Of a stretch of DNA of 64,000 bases, positions 54,067 through 63,795 are shown one piece after another. Position 1 is the stretch's first letter. Each line of letters starts with the position of its first letter. The stretch comes from Bog-756 sp963734395. GTDB taxonomy: Bacteria; Actinomycetota; Acidimicrobiia; Acidimicrobiales; RAAP-2. The position numbers and the translations under genes are program-made. The notes below the pieces were generated by a model. The model was given only the letters and a program-made list of their open reading frames with translations, searched no databases and was not told the origin of the DNA. Location: assembly GCA_963734395.1 (NCBI GenBank), contig CAVTGY010000004.1, positions 62,001-126,000 on the forward strand, written 5' to 3'.

Positions 54067-55434
54067 TCAACGGGTGAGGCGCCAGGACGCGGAGGCGCTG
54101 GAGAGCGGTGCGGTGCTCTGCAATACCGCGGTGGTGAGGTTGGCACCCTGGCGTACCTGAAGGATGCCCACCTTGGACCCGGCGGCCAGGGGCTCGGCGA
54201 GCTTGTTGAGCCGGACCGCGAGGGGAACGCTCAGACCGGGCCAGGCCAGGACGGTCACCGGTTTGGACACTACGACCGGTGCCGTCGCACCCCATGGAGC
54301 GGAGAGCTCACCGACAACATGGCCGGCCGGGATGACCGGAACGGTGGTGATCGCCGGGAGCGCAGCCCTCACTAGCGCGTCGCCCGCGTCCACCGCAGCG
54401 CTGTCGGGACCGTTCGGCCCGGACTGGCCGAGCACCGCGCCAAAGAGGGTGACGGTTTGTCCGTTCACGGTCTTCTGCGCGGCGAAGAGGTAGCAGCCGT
54501 TCGTGGCCGTGTCCGACCCGGCCGCGATGCCGACGATGCCGTCCTGTCCCAAGTCGAAATTGGGGTTGTAGCGCAGCCCGGCCGTGGGCATGGTCGTCTC
54601 GCCGAGCGACACGATCTGGCTGAAGACCGGGATCCGCATGGCTGCCTCGCCGAGGCGAATGAGGTCGCTGGGAGTGCTGACGGTGTCGGGATCTGCCCCG
54701 CTCGGATCGGTGATGCGGGTGTGGCTGAGGCCGAGAGAGCGTGCGGTGAGTTCCATCTTGGTCACGAAGGCGGAGGTGGTTGTCGCGTCCCAGTCTGCGA
54801 GGAGCGTGGCCATGTCGTTGCCCGAGCCGATGAGGAGCCCTTCCAGCGCGTTCAGCTCAGTCAGTGTTTCGCCGGCAGCCACGGTGACTTCGGGCTCGCC
54901 CGCCGCACTGCCCGCCTGGTACGCGGAGAGGGTCTGGGGCGTCACCGAGATGTTGGGACCGGAGTAGCCACCGGTGGAGAGGGGATGGTCCTTCAGGACG
55001 ATGTAAGCCGTGAGCACCCCCGCGAGCCCGGCGATGGGTGCAGGCTGGATATCTCGGACTTGCCCGAAGGTGCCCAGACCCTGCACATCCAGCGCCGCCT
55101 CGCCGGTAGAGGGCCATGGCAACGAAGGAGCCGTCCCTGGCGTGCGCATCGGCGTCGACAGCCCTTCCAAGGTGGGCTGGGGCACGGGCCGAAGCCATTG
55201 CACCGTCCCTCCGACCCCGAGGAGAACGATGAGCAGGACCACGCAGCCCGCGACGAGGCGTCGTGCGACATGCGCGGCGCGGTCGGCAGCCATGACCTTG
55301 CGGTCTGCTTCGCTCGGCGGAGGCAGTCGCCGCCCAAGGTCGGCGAGTCGCTTTTCGGTTGCCCGATCGAGCCGGTGCCGTCGGGCATGGGCCGGGTGTC
55401 GTCGTTCGCCAGGCGGTTCACGTCCGATCATCAT
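54067..55434 (-). CDS. Degenerate D-alanyl-D-alanine carboxypeptidase-like protein (probable pseudoenzyme)
   Basis: Peptidase S11/DacA fold, anchored by one helix at about residues 60-78 after a basic cytoplasmic tail. Fold marks include VLTAYIVLKDHPL, NALEGLLIGSGNDMATLLADWD, LGLSHTRITDPSGADPDTVS, GQDGIVGI and GCYLFAA. The catalytic SxxK is replaced by G-L-A-G (about 136-139) and KTG by A-A-G (about 304-306); only the SxN-type SGN (204-206) remains. Frame intact over 455 residues, so this is a real gene that has lost catalysis. A C-terminal beta domain follows. Confidence 0.82.
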   Translation of the reverse strand: MMIGREPPGERRHPAHARRHRLDRATEKRLADLGRRLPPPSEADRKVMAADRAAHVARRLVAGCVVLLIVLLGVGGTVQWLRPVPQPTLEGLSTPMRTPGTAPSLPWPSTGEAALDVQGLGTFGQVRDIQPAPIAGLAGVLTAYIVLKDHPLSTGGYSGPNISVTPQTLSAYQAGSAAGEPEVTVAAGETLTELNALEGLLIGSGNDMATLLADWDATTTSAFVTKMELTARSLGLSHTRITDPSGADPDTVSTPSDLIRLGEAAMRIPVFSQIVSLGETTMPTAGLRYNPNFDLGQDGIVGIAAGSDTATNGCYLFAAQKTVNGQTVTLFGAVLGQSGPNGPDSAAVDAGDALVRAALPAITTVPVIPAGHVVGELSAPWGATAPVVVSKPVTVLAWPGLSVPLAVRLNKLAEPLAAGSKVGILQVRQGANLTTAVLQSTAPLSSASASWRLTR

Positions 55435-55439
55435 TTCGG

Positions 55440-55445
55440 ACTCTA
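55440..55445 (-). promoter_or_regulatory. Candidate leaderless -10 box of the carboxypeptidase-like gene
   Basis: TAGAGT on the minus strand, five bases before ATG 55434 and eight before the second ATG at 55431. Confidence 0.4.
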
Positions 55446-55562
55446 CGGGCGCCCGATACTCATTTTGGCGCGGTTCGGAGGATGACCAGGGACCAACACG
55501 TTACGGGGTGCCGTGACAAGGCCCTATCAGGGATGCCGCCATAGGGTCTTGGTCATTTTTTG

Positions 55563-55645
55563 TGCCCGGGGCGGGATTCGAACCCGCACGCCCTTTCGGA
55601 CAGTGGATTTTGAGTCCACCACGTCTGCCATTCCGTCACCCGGGC
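55563..55645 (-). tRNA. tRNA-Leu (anticodon CAA)
   Basis: Minus-strand cloverleaf of 83 nt. Acceptor arms GCCCGGG (5') and CCCGGGC plus A (3') pair fully; the anticodon stem closes the loop CTCAAAA with CAA at 55612-55610; the long variable arm (TGTCCGAAAGGGCG) is typical of leucine tRNAs; and the T arm carries GGTTCGAATCC. CCA is not encoded. Confidence 0.95.
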
Positions 55646-55787
55646 CAGCCGATGCCTGGTAGCAATTGCAAATCACCAGCCGAAACCAAATCCCACCGAA
55701 CTTGCCAGCCGTCTCTCCGAAACGGTGGCGATCACGGGTTCGGGGCGATCACGACTGAGAAGGGTATCCGACAGGTGGGAGGAACCA

Positions 55788-55793
55788 TAGGCT
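55788..55793 (+). promoter_or_regulatory. Candidate leaderless -10 box of menC
   Basis: TAGGCT ends eight bases before ATG 55802, the start favoured for menC. Confidence 0.4.
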
Positions 55794-55801
55794 CCCGTGC
55801 C

Positions 55802-57029
55802 ATGGAGCCAGACCATCGGACAGGCCGGCTATCCGATGCCTGGGAGGAGATCGGGGCTGGGGACAGCGTCGCACTTCTGCGCCATCGAACTGTGGCTGGT
55901 GGAGATCCCCTTCCTCCAGCCCGTACTGACGGCAAAGGGCGTGCACCGTAATCGTCCGCTGGTGTTGGTGAAGCTGGTCGCAGAGCGGGATCACTCCATT
56001 GTCGAGGGCTGGGGGGAGTGTGCGGCCCTGGCCGACACCACCTATGACCATGAAGACGCAGAACATTCGTGGGACGTGTTGGACCGATTGCTGGCACCCG
56101 CTCTGGCCGACGAGGCAGGGCGCGCCGACAACCGGCTTTCCCGACCCGCTGCGCTACAGAACGTGGCTCTGGCGGCACCGGATCACCCCCTCGCTCTTGC
56201 CGCACTGGAGATGGCCACCGCCGACGCCCACCTCCGGGCCGAAGGCCGTTCGCTCGCCGGCGTGCTCGGGGTGGAAGGCCGGGCGGTGGCGGTCGGCGCG
56301 GTGGTGGGCCGGTGCGACTCGACGGAGGCCTTGGTGACCCGATTGCGGGACCTGGTCGATCAGGGGTTCACCCGGGTGAAGATGAAAATCGGCCCCGGTT
56401 GGGACGTCGAACCATTGGATGCAGTGATCAGTGCGTTCCCCGACCTCGCCGTGCAGGCCGATGCCAACGGCTCCTACGCCGAGTCCGACATCGACCACCT
56501 GGAGAGACTGGACCGGTTCGGCCTGCTCTGCCTCGAGCAACCGTTCGACCGGACCGATCTGGCGGGTCACGCCCGCTTGGCCGAGCTCATCCATACGCCG
56601 ATCTGCCTCGACGAGAGTATCGACTCGGTGGACGCTGCCCTGCGGGCACTGGCCATGGGGGCGTGCTCAGTGGTCTGCATCAAGCCCTCCCGCCTCGGCG
56701 GCCTGGGTCCGGCCCTCGAGCTGGTGACGTCCTGCTCCGCTTCGGGGATCGCCATGTGGATGGGGGGCATGTTCGAATCCGGCTACGCCCGAGGGATCAA
56801 CACCGCGCTGGCCGCTCTGCCCGGCTTCAGTTGGCCGGGCGATCTAAGCCCGGCCGGAGGCTACCTGGGCGTCGACCTGGTGCCCGCTTCGGAGTTGGAC
56901 CGTTCGGGCCCCGGCGGTGCGTTGGCCAGCCTGGTCCCCCGCGGACCAGGCATGGGAACCCCCCCTGACCCGAGTCGCTTCGAGAGGTACGTGGTCCGCC
57001 ACGACCGGATCGAGGTGGGTCGCGCCTGA
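55802..57029 (+). CDS. menC: o-Succinylbenzoate synthase, probable frame break near the start
   Basis: Enolase-superfamily enzyme that dehydrates SHCHC to o-succinylbenzoate for menaquinone. N-terminal cap AIELWLVEIPFLQPVLTAKG; barrel residues VKMKIGPGW (catalytic lysine), QADANGSY, LLCLEQPF, ICLDESIDS and CIKPSRLGGLGPALE. ATG 55802 follows a TAGGCT box and encodes MEPDHRTGRLSDAWEEIGAG; one extra base near 55880 would join it to the barrel frame. Without that correction the frame opens at GTG 55797. Confidence 0.86.
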
Positions 57030-57096
57030 CGCCGATCCCTCCAGCCGCCATGGACAGGGCGCACGACGAAAGTGTGTGGCAGGGTTCCCCCGGGCC

Positions 57097-57102
57097 TAGA
57101 AT
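57097..57102 (+). promoter_or_regulatory. Candidate leaderless -10 box of the small coiled-coil gene
   Basis: TAGAAT ends nine bases before ATG 57112, with no ribosome site; the same spacing occurs at hisD and trpC. Confidence 0.5.
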
Positions 57103-57111
57103 TGCCTTTCC

Positions 57112-57405
57112 ATGCATCGCGCCAGTGTCGAACGCCGCCTGAGTGACGCCCATCAACGGCTTCTGCGCGCCCGTACCGAGCTGGCGGTCCTCGACGAGCA
57201 GCTGGTCGTGGTGAACGAGATCGCCGAAGACGCCCGGGTCCGGGCCCTGGTGGCCGAGACCCCGGTGGCCTCCAAGGACCACGACGAGGCGAAGCGACAG
57301 GCCTCGGTGGTGCTCCAGTCGCGTGACGCTCTGATCGAACGCATCGCCGATCTGGAGCGCCGACAGGACGAGTTGCTGGACCGATTGGTGGTCGGACCCG
57401 GTTGA
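57112..57405 (+). CDS. Small coiled-coil protein
   Basis: 97 residues, almost entirely charged helix with heptads: LSDAHQRLLRARTELAVLDEQL and a second helix with ALIERIADLERRQDELLDRL. An acidic hinge (VAETPVASKDHDEAKRQ) divides them, so an antiparallel hairpin is likely. No family recognised. The ANTAR regulator begins 34 bases downstream, so they may be cotranscribed. Confidence 0.7.
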   Translation: MHRASVERRLSDAHQRLLRARTELAVLDEQLVVVNEIAEDARVRALVAETPVASKDHDEAKRQASVVLQSRDALIERIADLERRQDELLDRLVVGPG

Positions 57406-57439
57406 CCGCTCTCTGGTTTCACCGCACCCAGGTAGACCA

Positions 57440-58054
57440 GTGACCCGGCGGGTGGTCATTGCCGAGGACGAGGCCATCATCCGGCTGGATCTGAAGGAGA
57501 TCCTCCAGGACGAGGGGTACGAGGTGGTGGGCGAGACCGGGCGGGGAGACCACGCGGTCGACCTGGTCCAGGAACACCGACCCGATCTGGTCATTCTCGA
57601 CGTAAAGATGCCCGGTTCCGACGGTCTGGCCGTGGCCCGGGCCATCCGGGATCTGGATCTCAAGGTGGCGGTCCTCATACTGACGGCGTTCAGCCAACGA
57701 AATCTGATCGACGAAGCGCGGGATGCAGGCGTGGCCGCCTATCTGGTCAAGCCGTTCCAGCGGATCGAGCTCATTCCTGCCATCGACCAGGCAGTGGCCC
57801 GGTGCGAGCAGGAATGGGCCATCGACGACGAAGTGCGCCAGGCGGCCTCCAAGGAAGGTGACCGCCGACCGGCCACCGCCGAGGACAAGCTCGAGACCCG
57901 GCGGATGGTTGACGCGGCCAAAGGTCAGCTGATGGAGCGGTCGGGGATGTCAGAAGCCGAGGCATTCGGCTACATCCAGAAGACCGCCATGACAACCCGT
58001 TCGCGAATGATCGATGTCGCCCGTCAGGTCCTCGAGGACACGATCGCGCCCTAG
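57440..58054 (+). CDS. pdtaR: ANTAR-domain response regulator (PdtaR-like)
   Basis: Receiver plus RNA-binding ANTAR domain. Acidic pocket VVIAEDEAIIRLDLKEIL, phosphoacceptor in LVILDVKMPGSDGL, lysine in AYLVKPFQRIEL; ANTAR helices in KGQLMERSGMSEAEAFGYI and MTTRSRMIDVARQVLEDTI. Such proteins bind paired hairpins in nascent RNA as antiterminators. Start GTG 57440. As in mycobacteria, polA and rpsA lie downstream; the partner kinase PdtaS is not here. Confidence 0.9.
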   Translation: MTRRVVIAEDEAIIRLDLKEILQDEGYEVVGETGRGDHAVDLVQEHRPDLVILDVKMPGSDGLAVARAIRDLDLKVAVLILTAFSQRNLIDEARDAGVAAYLVKPFQRIELIPAIDQAVARCEQEWAIDDEVRQAASKEGDRRPATAEDKLETRRMVDAAKGQLMERSGMSEAEAFGYIQKTAMTTRSRMIDVARQVLEDTIAP

Positions 58055-58106
58055 TGCGAGACCGAACTCCCTCATGGCCGCCACCTCACGAGAGCGATCG
58101 GGGACG

Positions 58107-60964
58107 ATGACCGATGCCAGCGCGGCGGGTGAGGGAGATGCACGGCGGCCCCTGATCCTCCTCGACGGGATGTCGCTGGCGTTCCGGGCCTACTTCGCGC
58201 TCCCGCCGGACCTGGCCACCAGTACGGGCGTGGTGACCAATGCCGTACACGGATTCGCATCCATGGTGGTCAACCTGGTGCGCGACCATCGACCGGTGGG
58301 ACTGGCCGTCGCCTTCGACCTGCCCGGTGGCACCTTCCGGGACGAGGTGATCGATGACTACAAGGGGGGCCGCAACGCGGTTCCGCCCGACCTTCCGGCG
58401 CAGTTCGACATGATTCGCAACCTGCTCGGAACGCTGGCCATCCCGGTGGTGGGGGCGGTCGGCTACGAGGCCGACGACGTGCTGGCCACCCTGGCCACCG
58501 AGGCCCGGGACCGCAAGCACCCGGTCATCATCGTCACCGGCGACCGCGACACCTATCAATTGGTCGAGGACCCCTACGTCCGGGTGCTCTACAACAAGCG
58601 CGGGGTGAGCGAGTACGCGCTCTACGACGAGGCCGGCATCCAGGAACGCACCGGGGTGCAGCCGGACAAGTACCCGCTGCTGGCGGCGCTCCGCGGCGAT
58701 CCGTCGGACAACCTTCCCGGAGTCCCCGGGGTGGGCGAGAAGACGGCGGCCAAGCTGATCAACCAGTACGGCGACCTCGACAACCTTTTCTCACACCTCG
58801 ACGCGTTGTCACCCAAGCTTCGCCAGAACCTGGCTGAACACGCCGAGCGGGTACGGGTCAACGCCGAGATCATCCCGTTGGTCCGGGATGTGCCACTCGA
58901 TGTCCACGTGGACCAGTTGGCCCTCGGAGGCTGGGATCTGGACGAGGCCAGGCGCGCCTTCGCCGAGTTGGAACTGCGCTCACTGTGGCCCCGGTTCACC
59001 GTTCTCATCGACGAAGGCGCGTTTGGGGAGGGAACCGATTCAGCCCCGGACCGCGTCGGCCACCGGGGAAGACCCCTCGGTGGGTGGGCTGGTCGAGGGC
59101 ATTCCCGAGTGGCTGGCGGCTCCCCGGGTGGTGGCGCCCGGCACCGTCACCGCCGCCCGCAAGGCGATGCAGGAGCTGTTCGCCGCCGCCCGAACCTCGT
59201 CGGGCAACGTGGCCGTCTTCGCCCGGTGGACGGGAGAGCCGGGCCGCTCGTCTCTGGCCAGCCTGACCTTTTCTTGCGAGGCCGAGGTCGACGGGGTCGC
59301 GACACCCATCGTCCATCTCGCCGACAACGACAGCGGCCAGCCGGTCGTGCTCACCGAGGGCGGCGTGCTCGATGAGCTGGCCGCCGGGCTCGGACCGGCT
59401 GGCGTCGGGGTGGTGGCCCACGATGCAAAGGAGATGATGCGCTCCCTGCTCCCGTTGGGTGTGGACATGGTCGGCCTGGCAACCGACACCGCGGTCGCCG
59501 CCTATCTGCTCGATCCGTCGACCGACCACTACCGGCTGGCCGATCTGGCCGAGCGTTTCCTCGGGGTGATCGTCGATGATGGCACCGGCGCCAAGGGTCA
59601 GGGCGCGTTCGTCCTCGATCCGCCCGAGGAACCGCCCGACGGGGAGGACCGCCTTTCTGACGAGGTGCTGAGTGCTGGTCGCCTGGCCTCGGTTCTGGCC
59701 CGGTTGCGCGCCCCGCTCATCGACGCGCTGGCCGCGGTGGGGGAGGGCACTCTCTACGAAGACATCGAACAGCCCCTGGTTCGAGTGCTGGCCCGCATGG
59801 AGGTAGTGGGCATCGGCGTCGACCGCGAGGTCCTGCGGTCGATCTCGGCCGGGCTGGCAGACGAGTGCCGATCGCTCGAGGCCACCATCCAGGAGCTGGC
59901 CGGCGAACCGTTCAAGGTGAACTCGGTGCCTCAGCTGCGCGCCGTGCTCTACGAGAAACTCGGCCTCACCCCGGTGCGCAAGACCAAGACCGGGTTCTCG
60001 ACGGATGCTCGCACCCTGGAACTGCTGCGCGGCAACATCCGATCATCGAGGTCCTTCTGCGCTATCGCGAGGTGGAGAAGCTGCGTTCCACCTATGGGGA
60101 GAGCCTGGCGTCCGAAGTGGCCGCCGACGGCCGCATCCATGCCACCTTCCGGCAGACGGTGGCCCGCACCGGACGGCTGTCATCGGACCGGCCCAACCTT
60201 CACAACATCCCGGTCCGCACCGAAGAGGGCCGGCGCTTCCGCGAAGCGTTCGTGCCCTCCCCGGGACGTCAACTGCTGGTGGCCGACTACGACCAGGTGG
60301 AATTGCGGGCCATCGCCCATCTGTCCGGGGATCCGGGCCTCACTGCTGCCTTCGCCGCCGGCGAGGACATCCACCGCACGGTGGCATCCCAGGTATTCGG
60401 TGTCGACCGGGATCGGGTGACCGCCGCTCAGCGTTCGACGGCCAAGATGGTCTCTACGGTCTCGCCTACGGCATGGAGGCCTACGGGCTGTCTCAGCGAT
60501 TGGCCGTTCCGGTGGAGGAGGCCCAGGTGATCCTCCAGGCGTTCTTCACCGCCTTCCCGTCCGTGAACGAATACATGGAACGGGCGGTGTCCGAGGCTCG
60601 GAGCACCGGGTACACGGTGACCGCCTTCGGGCGACGCCGCCCGCTCCCCGATCTCTCCTCCCCCAACTATCAGGCGCGCCAGGCGGCGGAGCGTCAGGCG
60701 ATGAACGCCGGAATCCAGGGTCTGGCCGCCGACCTGTTCAAAGTGGCGCTGATCCGGTTGGACACTGGGCTGGACCAGGGTGGGTTCGGCTCGCGGCTGG
60801 TGCTCCAAGTACACGACGAGGTGTTGGTGGACGTCGAACCCGAGGAGGCCGACGAGGTCGCCGCCCTCACCGAGGGGGCGCTCACCGGTGCCGGCGACCT
60901 GTCGGTGCCACTGAAGGTGGCCATGGCCTGGGGTTCTTCGTGGGCGGAGGCCAAAGGAGCCTGA
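58107..60964 (+). CDS. polA: DNA polymerase I, three frame breaks
   Basis: Repair and Okazaki-fragment polymerase. N-terminal 5' nuclease: LLDGMSLAFRAYFALPP, GYEADDVLATLA, VTGDRDTYQLV and GVPGVGEKTAAKLI. The middle 3'-5' exonuclease-like domain lacks the catalytic acids (VAVFARWTG, AHDAKEMMR), as usual in actinobacteria. Polymerase motifs: QTVARTGRLSSDRPNLHNI, motif A VADYDQVELRAIAHLSGD, motif B RSTAKMV with YGLAYGMEAYGL, motif C LQVHDEVLVDV. Frame breaks near 59030 (extra base), 60035 (missing base) and 60452 (missing base). Start ATG 58107, or ATG 58074. Confidence 0.92.
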
Positions 60965-61007
60965 CCGGGGGCGCACGGTGCCAGCACCGACGCTGGGGTT
61001 GGTCGAG

Positions 61008-61013
61008 TAACAT
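61008..61013 (+). promoter_or_regulatory. Candidate -10 box upstream of rpsA
   Basis: TAACAT in the 141-base polA-rpsA gap. It would give a leader of about 85 bases, unlike the leaderless units elsewhere. Confidence 0.3.
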
Positions 61014-61105
61014 GATCGGCCGGCCACCACGGTGCGCCTCATCTTCACCCACCGCCGCCCCGTTCGGGTTCGGTGGATCCGTCCGGAAAGCGAGCAACCT
61101 AGTTG

Positions 61106-62700
61106 ATGTCCGATACCCACGTCGTACCCGAGGGCACCGCCCTCTTGTCCCCAGAAGCCATGGGCAGTTTCGATGAGAACGGTGTCTACCTCCCCCGTTC
61201 GGTTACCGAAGATGACCTGGGTGAAGCCACCCTCGAGGATGCCATGGCAGGAACCATCGTCGAGTTCGAAGACGGTGACCTGGTCGAGGGAACCGTGGTC
61301 AAGATCGACCGGGACGAGGTGCTCCTGGACATCGGGTTCAAATCAGAGGGCGTCATTCCGGTACGCGAGCTCTCATCCGCAATGACGTCGACCCCTCCGA
61401 GATCGTGACGTTGGGGGAGGCCATCGAGGCCCTCGTTCTCCAAAAGGAGGACAAGGAGGGTCGCCTCATCCTGTCCAAGAAGCGGGCCCAGTACGAGCGG
61501 GCCTGGGGGACCATCGAGAAGCTCAAGGAGGCGGACGAGGTGGTCAGCGGCCCGGTCATCGAAGTGGTCAAGGGCGGCCTCATCGTGGACATCGGTCTGC
61601 GCGGCTTCCTTCCCGCGTCGCTGGTCGAGCTCCGACGTGTACGCGAGCTCCAGCCCTATGTGGGCAAGACGATCGAGGCCAAGATCATCGAGCTCGATCG
61701 GAACCGGAACAACGTGGTCCTCTCGCGCCGGGGATGGCTCGAGGAGACCCAGAAGGAACAGCGGGGCGAATTCCTGCTCAACCTCAAGCCGGGCGAGCGG
61801 CGCAAGGGCGTGGTGTCCTCGGTGGTCAACTTCGGGGCGTTCGTCGACCTCGGCGGAATGGACGGGCTGGTCCACGTGTCCGAGCTGTCGTGGAAGCATG
61901 TCGACCATCCGTCCTCGGTGGTCTCGGTGGGCGACGAGATCGATGTGGAGGTGCTCGACGTCGACCTGCCCAAGGAGCGGATCAGCCTTTCCCTCAAGGC
62001 CACCCAGACCGATCCGTGGCAGCTGTTCGCCAACTCACACCAGGTGGGGGAGCTGGTCTACGGGAGGATCACCAAACTGGTCCCCTTTGGATCGTTCGTG
62101 CAGGTGGGGGACGGCATCGAGGGCCTGGTGCATATTTCGGAAATGGCCGGCCACCACGTCGACCTGCCCGAGCAGGTGGTCACACCGGGCGAGGAGTTGT
62201 GGGTCAAGATCATCGACATCGACCTTCAGCGTCGGCGGATCAGCCTCTCGATCAAGCAGGCGGCGGAGGGCGGCGAGGTATCCGAGGAGTACCGCGAGGC
62301 GTTCGGGGAACACGCCTACGACGCCGAGGGCAACTACGTGGGGCCCTACGAGTTCGCCGAAGCCGAGTTCACCCCCGAAACCGAAGCCCAGGCTGCGTGG
62401 GCCGACTACGTCGCCGAGCACGGGGCCGGGGAGGACGTGGCGGCCACAGCGGATGCGCCGGCCACAGCGGATACGCCGGCCACGGCCGACGTCGAGGCGA
62501 ACGCACAGCCGGATCCCGGTCGACCGGACGTGGCACCACCGGCGCCGGCAGTCGACCTGGGCACCACCGAGGCGAGTGCTACCGAGTCAAGCGCCACCGA
62601 AACCAGTGCCACCGAGGCAAGCGCTACCGAGTCAAGCGCCACCGAAACCAGTGCCACCGAGGCGAGCGCTACCGAAGCGAGCGCTAGCGAGGCTGGCTGA
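61106..62700 (+). CDS. rpsA: 30S ribosomal protein S1, one frame break
   Basis: mRNA-binding ribosomal protein with four S1 (OB-fold) repeats: DLVEGTVVKIDRDEVLLDIG, VVSGPVIEVVKGGLIVDIG, RRKGVVSSVVNFGAFVDLGG and ELVYGRITKLVPFGSFVQVG. One missing base near 61372 breaks the frame in ELS-IRNDVDPSE. The C-terminal 120 residues are low-complexity, with AT-rich-codon ATAD(A/T)P units and then pentapeptide T-E-x-S-A repeats. ATG 61106 is preferred over TTG 61103. Fourth gene of the pdtaR-polA-rpsA neighbourhood known in mycobacteria. Confidence 0.93.
62449..62685 (+). repeat. Tandem coding repeats in the rpsA tail
   Basis: Two 18-bp units (gccacagcggatgcgccg and a one-base variant) start at 62449. 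Eight 15-bp units of the form accgaNNNNagNgcN follow at 62566-62685, organised as a 45-bp higher-order repeat that occurs twice nearly exactly. They encode TEASA, TESSA and TETSA in the acidic tail. Confidence 0.9.
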
Positions 62701-62705
62701 CAGCC

Positions 62706-62728
62706 GGGCCCCGACCTGTCAGGGGCCC
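62706..62728. terminator. Bidirectional terminator-like hairpin
   Basis: gggcccc (62706-62712) pairs with ggggccc (62722-62728) around a nine-base loop, between the convergent ends of rpsA and oppF. It includes the oppF stop. No T-tract. Confidence 0.6.
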
Positions 62729-63795
62729 GAAGCGACCGTCGTCGTCGTGGGGTTGGTCTCGGTCAGCGGGAAGTGGCATGCCACCAGGTGTCCAGGTCTG
62801 ATCTCTCGCAAGGGGGGCTCCTCCTCGGCGCACAGACCCTGCGCGTAGGGGCAACGGGTCCGGAACCTGCATCCCGAAGGCGGATCGAGGGGCGACGGGA
62901 GATCGCCGGTCAGTCCCCGGTGTTCGGAGCGGGAATCAGGGTCCGGCTCGGGGATCGAGCCCAGGAGGGCCTCGGTGTAGGGATGGGCGGCGAATCGGTA
63001 CAGATCGTCCGACGGTGAGATCTCCATCAGTTTTCCCAGGTACATCACCGCCACCCGGTCGCTCACGTTCTTGACCACCGCCAGATCGTGGGCGATGAAG
63101 ACCATGGTGAGACCGAACTGCGACTTGAGGTCGGCCAGCAGATTGAGGATCTGGGCCTGCACGGAGACGTCGAGGGCCGACACCGGCTCGTCGCAGATGA
63201 GCAGCTCCGGTTCGGACATCAGGGCCCGTGCGATGCTGATCCGCTGGCATTGCCCACCGGAGAACTCGCCTGGCCGCCGGTCGCCGGCGGCGTCGGGGTC
63301 GATCCCCACCGCGGTGAGCATCGCTCGCACCTTGGTGCTGCGGTCCTTCTTGTCGCCGTTCCGCCATATCACCAGCGGCTCGGCCACGATGTCCCGGACC
63401 CGGCGCCGCGGGTTGAGCGAGGAGATGGGGTCCTGGAAGATCATCTGGATCTTGGTGCGGATCCGCCGTAGTTCGCCGGTGGAGAGGGCGCTCAGGTTCT
63501 GGCCCCGGTAGGTCACCGTGCCGGAGGTCGGCGGCTGGATCTGCACCAGGGCGCGCCCGGTGGTGGTCTTTCCACAACCGGACTCTCCGACCAGGCCCAG
63601 TGTCTCGCCTGTCTTCACCGAGAAGCTGACGCCCGACACCGTGTGCACGGTCTGGCGGCCGCTTCGGAACTCGACGACCAGGTTCTCCACGGTGAGGACC
63701 GCATCGTCGTCGGGGACCGCTTGGTCGATGATCGAGGGCTCTGCAGCGCTCGGCGTGGGGGCGGCTACGTCGCTCACGGTGAGGACACCGGGCAT
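62719..63795 (-). CDS. oppF: Oligopeptide/dipeptide ABC transporter ATP-binding protein (OppF/DppF-like)
   Basis: Cytoplasmic ATPase of a peptide-type importer. Walker A LVGESGCGKTTTGRAL, Q-loop MIFQDPISSLNPRRRV, signature EFSGGQCQRISIARAL, Walker B LLICDEPVSALD and switch histidine in FIAHDLAVVKNV. The C-terminal oligo_HPY domain has the cysteine cluster CRFRTRCPYAQGLC and RPGHLVACHFPL. ATG 63795 follows an A/P-rich N-terminus. It overlaps or abuts the end of oppD on the same strand. Confidence 0.92.
   Translation of the reverse strand: MPGVLTVSDVAAPTPSAAEPSIIDQAVPDDDAVLTVENLVVEFRSGRQTVHTVSGVSFSVKTGETLGLVGESGCGKTTTGRALVQIQPPTSGTVTYRGQNLSALSTGELRRIRTKIQMIFQDPISSLNPRRRVRDIVAEPLVIWRNGDKKDRSTKVRAMLTAVGIDPDAAGDRRPGEFSGGQCQRISIARALMSEPELLICDEPVSALDVSVQAQILNLLADLKSQFGLTMVFIAHDLAVVKNVSDRVAVMYLGKLMEISPSDDLYRFAAHPYTEALLGSIPEPDPDSRSEHRGLTGDLPSPLDPPSGCRFRTRCPYAQGLCAEEEPPLREIRPGHLVACHFPLTETNPTTTTVASGP

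Noticed and set aside
61360..61410. Programmed ribosomal frameshifting in rpsA and polA
   Set aside because: No slippery heptamer or conserved downstream structure is seen, and similar breaks occur in many unrelated genes.
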